64,000 bases of DNA from Sphaerosporella brunnea (taxonomy: Eukaryota; Ascomycota; Pezizomycetes; Pezizales; Pyronemataceae), in NCBI GenBank assembly GCA_008704415.1, contig VXIS01000179.1, positions 1-64,000 of the forward strand, in the 5' to 3' direction. The notes under the pieces are model-generated. The model made no database searches, was not told where the DNA came from, and saw nothing but the letters and a program-made list of their open reading frames with translations. The position numbers were made by a program, and so were the translations under genes. This document shows, one piece after another, positions 59,428 to 64,000 of the stretch (position 1 is its first letter; every line of letters begins with the position of its first letter).

Positions 59428-60947
59428 GCTCCTTATAGTCTCCATTCAATCTGCGAAGCCATTCCTCCTTGGTGATCTTTGTAGAAGGTTCCATGAGGTT
59501 CAGATGAAAGATAGGGTTAAACCGAGCGGTGGTAACGGTGGCGGCGGCTTCGATGGAGTATTGGGAGTAGAGGAAGAAGAAGTTTATATAGATTTCACCG
59601 CGGTTGACCCAGTCCCTGCCTGCCTGCCATATCACCGGAGGATTGGTGCTAGGCTTCATTGAGGTAGATGACGCCGCATGGGTAGAGGCACCGGTGGCGC
59701 CCACCAAAATGATTGGCCCACCAGCTACAGTGCTCTTTAGTCATCCATTTCCGCCATCCTGATCGGCTTCATTTTTTGCGTGAAATCGGCATGTCTGCAA
59801 ATGATGACACTTTATTACCCGGCTTACAGCAAGGATTGTTTTTTTTATCGCGATGGAACTGGTGGGATGTTATAGCCAGTGTTTTGCACCGTCCAGCCTT
59901 CGTTTTGTACAGTCGGTTCAGTGGTTTGCACAGTCAGTGCGGGTTGTTTGCGCAGTCGGGCCCTGCATTTTGCACGGGTCGGTGTACTGGTTTGCACAGT
60001 CAACACGATGGCGGATATGCCAGCATCCCTGACTCGTCCTTTTTTTCCTCTTTACAGTATCAATAAAACTTTAGGTCACTATAGCTAGAGCAGAGTACTC
60101 TGCTGGTGGTTTATCGAGATAGCGTAGGACTTTGACCGCCCGGGTCTTTGGTGTTTGATTGGCGCGACGCTCTGTGCAGATTGCAGAGTAGGTACTGAAT
60201 CAATGTTGAATGCAGACACGTGACGGGCGTGTTCTGCGTTGTGCTAGTACTTACATGTATCGCGATCTTGGATTCATACATGCAGCTTAAGGCGCCATGG
60301 CCACGCTATGATGCATGTGCACGAGACGACGGGATGCTTCTTCCCGTCTGCACAAAAGAAGGAATGCGTCGCTCGTGGGCTTCGGGTTCGGCTGGAACAG
60401 CTCCGCCGGTTTGATTGAGCTTGGATCTCTTCTCTTCTCCTCCCATCGGAGAGCTCTGCCGATGCGAATTCAAGGCTCGTGGACCTGCGTCATGCGCCGC
60501 GTACTGGACGCTATTCCGCAGACTCCACCAAGTGCTGCATTCTCCGCATCGGCGCACACCGCATCACGCGCTGCAGCCCCAAACTCCGCCCGCCCCCGGT
60601 CTCATCCAAACACTCGCGCCTGCGGATCCCCGTCCCAGCCACCTCACCCCGTCCAGGAGAAGCTCCACCACTATCGGACAGAGCTTCTCCCAGTGCCCCC
60701 CCCCCCCGGCCCTCCGCTTATCATTTCATAGCGCATTCAAAGTGTGACTCTTCCCGCAAGCTTTCCTCCTCTTCTTCTTCTCTTCTTCACTCCATCCTCA
60801 TCTCCTCCTCCCCCCATCTTCACACCACCCCCCCCCCCCCCAAACAACAAAAATAAAATAAAAAATCCATCTACCTCTGCCTGCATTTTCGTATCTTAGA
60901 GTCGTCTTGAGCTTTTCATCCATCTTCCCCTCTACACTGTCGCAATC
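59428..60947. other. intergenic, no gene established
   Basis: A minus-strand frame (59707-59318) contains ITKEEWLRRLNGDYKELNPE and could be an exon, but I cannot join it to others. The final 250 bases are pyrimidine-rich and form the leader of the carboxypeptidase gene. Confidence 0.45.
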
Positions 60948-62684
60948 ATGAAGCTCACCGTAGCTTCCACTCTATCTCTCGCTCTGGGTGCGGCCGCATA
61001 TTTCCCAAATCCCGCTCAGCAGCCGCTGGGCACTGCCGACAGCAAGCTCCCTTCCTTCATTTCGCAGGCTCTTGACCGGGTCAAGACTACCCTCGGAAAC
61101 GTGGATGTTTCGGCCGAGGCCGCCCAGGCATGGACCGAGATCGCGAAGCTCTACCCCGGGGACACCATCTCTGCTATCCAGGCTATGACAAGCAAGTCCC
61201 AGCCGAAGGATGGCCGTAAGCGACGACCAGATTCCCACTGGGACAAGATTGTCCGGGGTGATGATATAATGTCGGCTATGTCCGGCAAGATCGACGGCCA
61301 CGAGAAGCTGAAGGGCACTAAGCTGAGGATCAAGAAGCCCAACGGACTCGGCATTGACGAGAAGGTCAAGCAGTACTCGGGCTACTTGGACGTGGAGGAT
61401 GACAAGCACTTTTTCTTCTGTAAGTCGTTGCGATATTTCTCTCGCCGGAAGGAGACTGATGAGTGATAGGGTTCTTCGAGTCCAGAAATGACCCCAAGAA
61501 CGACCCCGTCGTGCTGTGGCTGAACGGAGGCCCAGGATGCTCCTCGCTCACTGGTCTCTTCATGGAGTTGGGTCCCGCGTCCGTCGACAAGAACATCAAG
61601 ATTGTTCACAACCCCTACTCGTGGAACGCGAATGCTTCCGTCATCTTCCTCGACCAGCCGGTCAACGTCGGTTATTCCTACTCCGGCAAGGCAGTTTCCA
61701 ACACCGAGGCTGCTGGCAAGGACGTCTACGCGTTCTTGACCATGTTCTTCGATACCTTCCCTGAGTACGGCAAGCAGGACTTCCACATCTCCGGTGAATC
61801 CTACGCTGGGTGAGTTTATCCATGATGCATCTGCACTCGAGCCGTAGCTAACATTTCGCAGTCACTACATTCCCCAGTTCGCCTTCGAGATTCTCTTGCA
61901 CAAGAACCGCAACATCAACCTGAAGTCCGTTGCCATCGGAAACGGGTTGACCGACGGTCTCACCCAGTACGAGTACTACCGTCCCATGGCTTGCGGTGAG
62001 GGTGGATACCCCGCCGTTCTCAGCGAGTCTCAGTGCAAAGCTATGGACAACTCCCTGCCCCGGTGTACCAGCATGATTGAGGCCTGCTACAACACCCGGT
62101 CCGTCTGGTCGTGTGTCCCTGCCTCCGTCTATTGTAACAACGCCATGATCGGTCCTTACCAACGCTCCGGCGTCAACGTTTACGATATCCGTGGTCCTTG
62201 CGAGGACTCTAATAACCTGTGCTACTCCGAGCTTGGCTGGATCTCGGAATACCTGAATAAGGATGAAGTTATTGAGGCCCTCGGTGCTGAGGTTTCCACC
62301 TACGAGTCCTGCAACTTTGACATCAACCGCAACTTCCTGCTTAACGGTGACTGGATGCTACCGTTCCACAAGCTCGTCGTCGAGCTTCTTGCCGAGATCC
62401 CTGTCCTTATCTACGCTGGCGACGCCGACTTCATCTGCAACTGGCTCGGAAACCACGCCTGGACTGAGAGGCTCGATTGGTCTGGCAAGGACGAGTACAA
62501 CAAAGTCAAGCTCGCCCCATTCGAGGTTGCGAACAAGAAGGTCGGCCAGTACAAGAGCAGCGGCAACTTGACTTTCTTGACTGTTGGGCAGGCTGGCCAC
62601 ATGATGCCTTACAACCAGCCCGAGGCTTCGTTGTCCATGCTCAACCGATGGATTGGTGGAGAGTACTGGCCCAAGTCTAACTAA
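60948..62684 (+). CDS. cpyA: vacuolar carboxypeptidase Y (serine carboxypeptidase, S10)
   Basis: It removes C-terminal residues from peptides in the vacuole. Exons 60948-61419, 61470-61809 and 61862-62684 give 544 aa. A signal peptide ([19 protein letters not shown]) is followed by a propeptide of about 110 residues with an Arg/Lys processing region ([11 protein letters not shown]). The mature enzyme shows [13 protein letters not shown], the nucleophile motif GESYAGHYIP (Ser268), a GDADFICNW segment (Asp460) and [10 protein letters not shown] (His517), the full catalytic triad. Paired Cys such as CNFDINRN and CEDSNNLC fit conserved disulfides. The length and order match fungal CPY. All junctions are in phase. 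Confidence 0.97.
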
Positions 62685-63022
62685 GCGGGTGTGGGTGTGG
62701 GTGTTTTTTTCTTAATGCGTGTATGATTATTTGATGTATGGGTTTTGGCTTCCTGACATAAGTATGTCTTTAAATGAGGGATTGCTTGGGGACTTTGTTG
62801 TATTGTTTTTACTTCCTGGGATATCATGCATGGGCTTAGTTGGAACACGGGAGTATAGCGAATGCGTTTTTGCCGCGAGCGAGATTAATAATTGCTTTCC
62901 AAAGAATCGTGGGTGTACCGTGGTTGGTGAGCTACTGTGATTTCAACGCGTTGCAGCCTGAGCCGCAACTTAAATCTATCTACCAACTGCATCCCATAAT
63001 ACCAATAGCCGCCATCACCACA
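62685..63022. other. intergenic, no gene seen
   Basis: The 3' UTR of the carboxypeptidase gene and upstream region of the next gene. Confidence 0.55.
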
Positions 63023-63524
63023 ATGTCAGAACGACTCCAGCCCACAGGAATCCAGCACCAACTCGCGATCCCGCTCCCGGGGTCTCTATCGGCGCGAATC
63101 CACATACATCTCACAATCCACACGCACCACATACTTTTATTCCTCACGTCTCGCACGGCCGAGACGCCGGCGGGGGGGCCAGCAGAGCTGGGGAGCTTCG
63201 TGTATGCGTTGCCTTCTGTGTGTATTCCCTCTCCTTCTCTCCTTCTCTCCTTCTCTCCTTCTCTCCTTCTCTCCTTCTCTCCTTCTCTCCATCTCTTCCC
63301 CCTAGGCTAACAGATACCAGAAAACGCAGCCGTTATCGACGCCGCTGTATACGCGCGAGGAAACGCTGGAGACGGCGACGAGGGTTGCGAAGATAGTTGC
63401 GCAGAGGACGGGGAGGCCTTGTTTTGTGGGCTGCTCGCTGGGTGGTGTTGGCGGCTCTGTGCAGGAGGAGATGGAGGCGGTTGGGGGGGTGGTCAAGGTT
63501 GTTTTGGGGAAGGTTTTGGGTTGA
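63023..63524 (+). CDS. poc4: Poc4/PAC4-like proteasome assembly chaperone
   Basis: Exons 63023-63217 and 63306-63524 give 137 aa, the size expected for the small chaperone that, with its partner Irc25/PAC3, guides alpha-ring assembly of the 20S proteasome. The similarity is weak and mostly C-terminal: TREETLETATRVAKIVAQRT followed by GRPCFVGCSLGG is the recognisable PAC4-type helix-strand segment. The N-terminal half has alternating hydrophobic strands (IHIHLTIHTHHILLFL). The intron (88 nt) is longer than most and consists largely of an 8-nt CT-rich tandem repeat. It is convergent with the partial gene at the right end. Confidence 0.7.
63228..63292 (+). repeat. 8-nt CT-rich tandem repeat inside an intron
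   Basis: About eight copies of CTCCTTCT lie between the donor and acceptor sites of the PAC4-like gene intron and lengthen its pyrimidine tract. Confidence 0.85.
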
Positions 63525-63567
63525 GTTTGCATTTAGTATACAAAGAAGAAGGAGAAGTTATGTACAA

Positions 63568-64000
63568 CTAAGCAGAGATCCTAGCACGCTGTACCGGCTC
63601 GGGCAACTCAACCCCCCCAGCCATCTCCTTGACACTCTTCAAAACCTCCATCTTACTCGCATTCGCCAACGTGCCGTTCTTGACAAGCAACCGCCGCGCC
63701 TCTGCGGCTATAGTCCCCGCCTCCACCGCTTCCCCGCGCAGCATCGGCTCATAAACCCCGTCCACCACAACCCGCTTCCAATGGTCTCGGCGCCGCTGGT
63801 AGCCCTCCCAGCAGCTCAGCACGCCCTCCCGCCGGCCAACAGGCCGCAGCCCCAACGCGTCCGTCTGCCGTATCAGCGCACTCGACAGGCCGGCGGCCGT
63901 CAGCGGCGTGGCGGGCACGTCGGGCAGCAACGAGTCGACGCTGGGCTCGGCCGGCGTGTAGGCCGTTTCTTCACCCACCGGGATCTGCGGGATGTCTGCG
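63568..64000 (-). CDS. unrecognised protein, 3' part only (continues beyond the window)
   Basis: An open minus-strand frame runs from the window edge to a stop at 63568, at least 144 codons. I do not recognise the family. It is Ala/Glu/Val-rich with a helical central part (LSCWEGYQRRRDHWKRVVVD, then EARRLLVKNGTLANASKMEV). The start lies outside the window. Composition is consistent with a real gene. Confidence 0.6.
   Translation of the reverse strand, partial: ADIPQIPVGEETAYTPAEPSVDSLLPDVPATPLTAAGLSSALIRQTDALGLRPVGRREGVLSCWEGYQRRRDHWKRVVVDGVYEPMLRGEAVEAGTIAAEARRLLVKNGTLANASKMEVLKSVKEMAGGVELPEPVQRARISA

Overview
This is nuclear DNA of a filamentous ascomycete (Pezizomycotina). The genes have short GT-AG introns (mostly 48-75 nt) with TAAC/TGAC-type branch sites. 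Recognisable products include succinate dehydrogenase iron-sulfur subunit, Scs7-type fatty acid 2-hydroxylase, ribosomal protein uS7 (RPS5), poly(A) polymerase, an RBM39-like splicing factor, a CpyA-type carboxypeptidase Y and a DUF2235 hydrolase. I cannot place it to class from the sequence.

Region 1 (1-15340) is one giant palindrome. A left arm of about 7.69 kb (1-7691) is repeated in inverse order as a right arm (7701-15340) around a 9-nt spacer. Each arm carries a 2-oxoglutarate/Fe(II) oxygenase gene, the SDHB gene, an Scs7 gene and two opposed intron-containing tRNA-Ile(UAU) genes. The arms agree without net length change over their outer ~4.8 kb but differ by scattered single-base indels near the centre and at the extreme left. 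Those indels break the right-arm Scs7 copy and damage the right-arm tRNAs. They are not C-to-T changes, so RIP does not explain them. A fold-back read or assembly artefact is the leading explanation.

Region 2 (15341-25011) is gene-poor, with one uncharacterised coiled-coil protein (17911-19661) and a fold-back element near 24.1 kb. Region 3 (25012-39937) is housekeeping: the RBM39-like factor, RPS5, poly(A) polymerase, a GNAT acetyltransferase, a DUF2235 hydrolase and a 796-aa orphan protein, with small inverted-repeat elements at 33.9 and 34.6 kb.

Region 4 (about 40-59.5 kb) is accessory in character. It holds rearranged LINE remnants (about 41 and 55 kb), a predicted secreted Asn/Gly/Lys-rich repeat protein (45168-46171), a Gfo/Idh/MocA dehydrogenase next to an SDR, a small Cys-rich protein, a complex repeat cluster around 52.6-53.0 kb, and a Crinkler-type P-loop NTPase plus REase-like nuclease gene (55996-58182). 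That gene lies head-to-head with a 12-residue-repeat ORF.

Region 5 (60-64 kb) returns to housekeeping with carboxypeptidase Y, a Poc4/PAC4-like proteasome chaperone and the 3' part of an unrecognised gene. The two most interesting items are the palindrome, whether biological or artefact, and the complete Crinkler-like NTPase/nuclease gene beside LINE debris.
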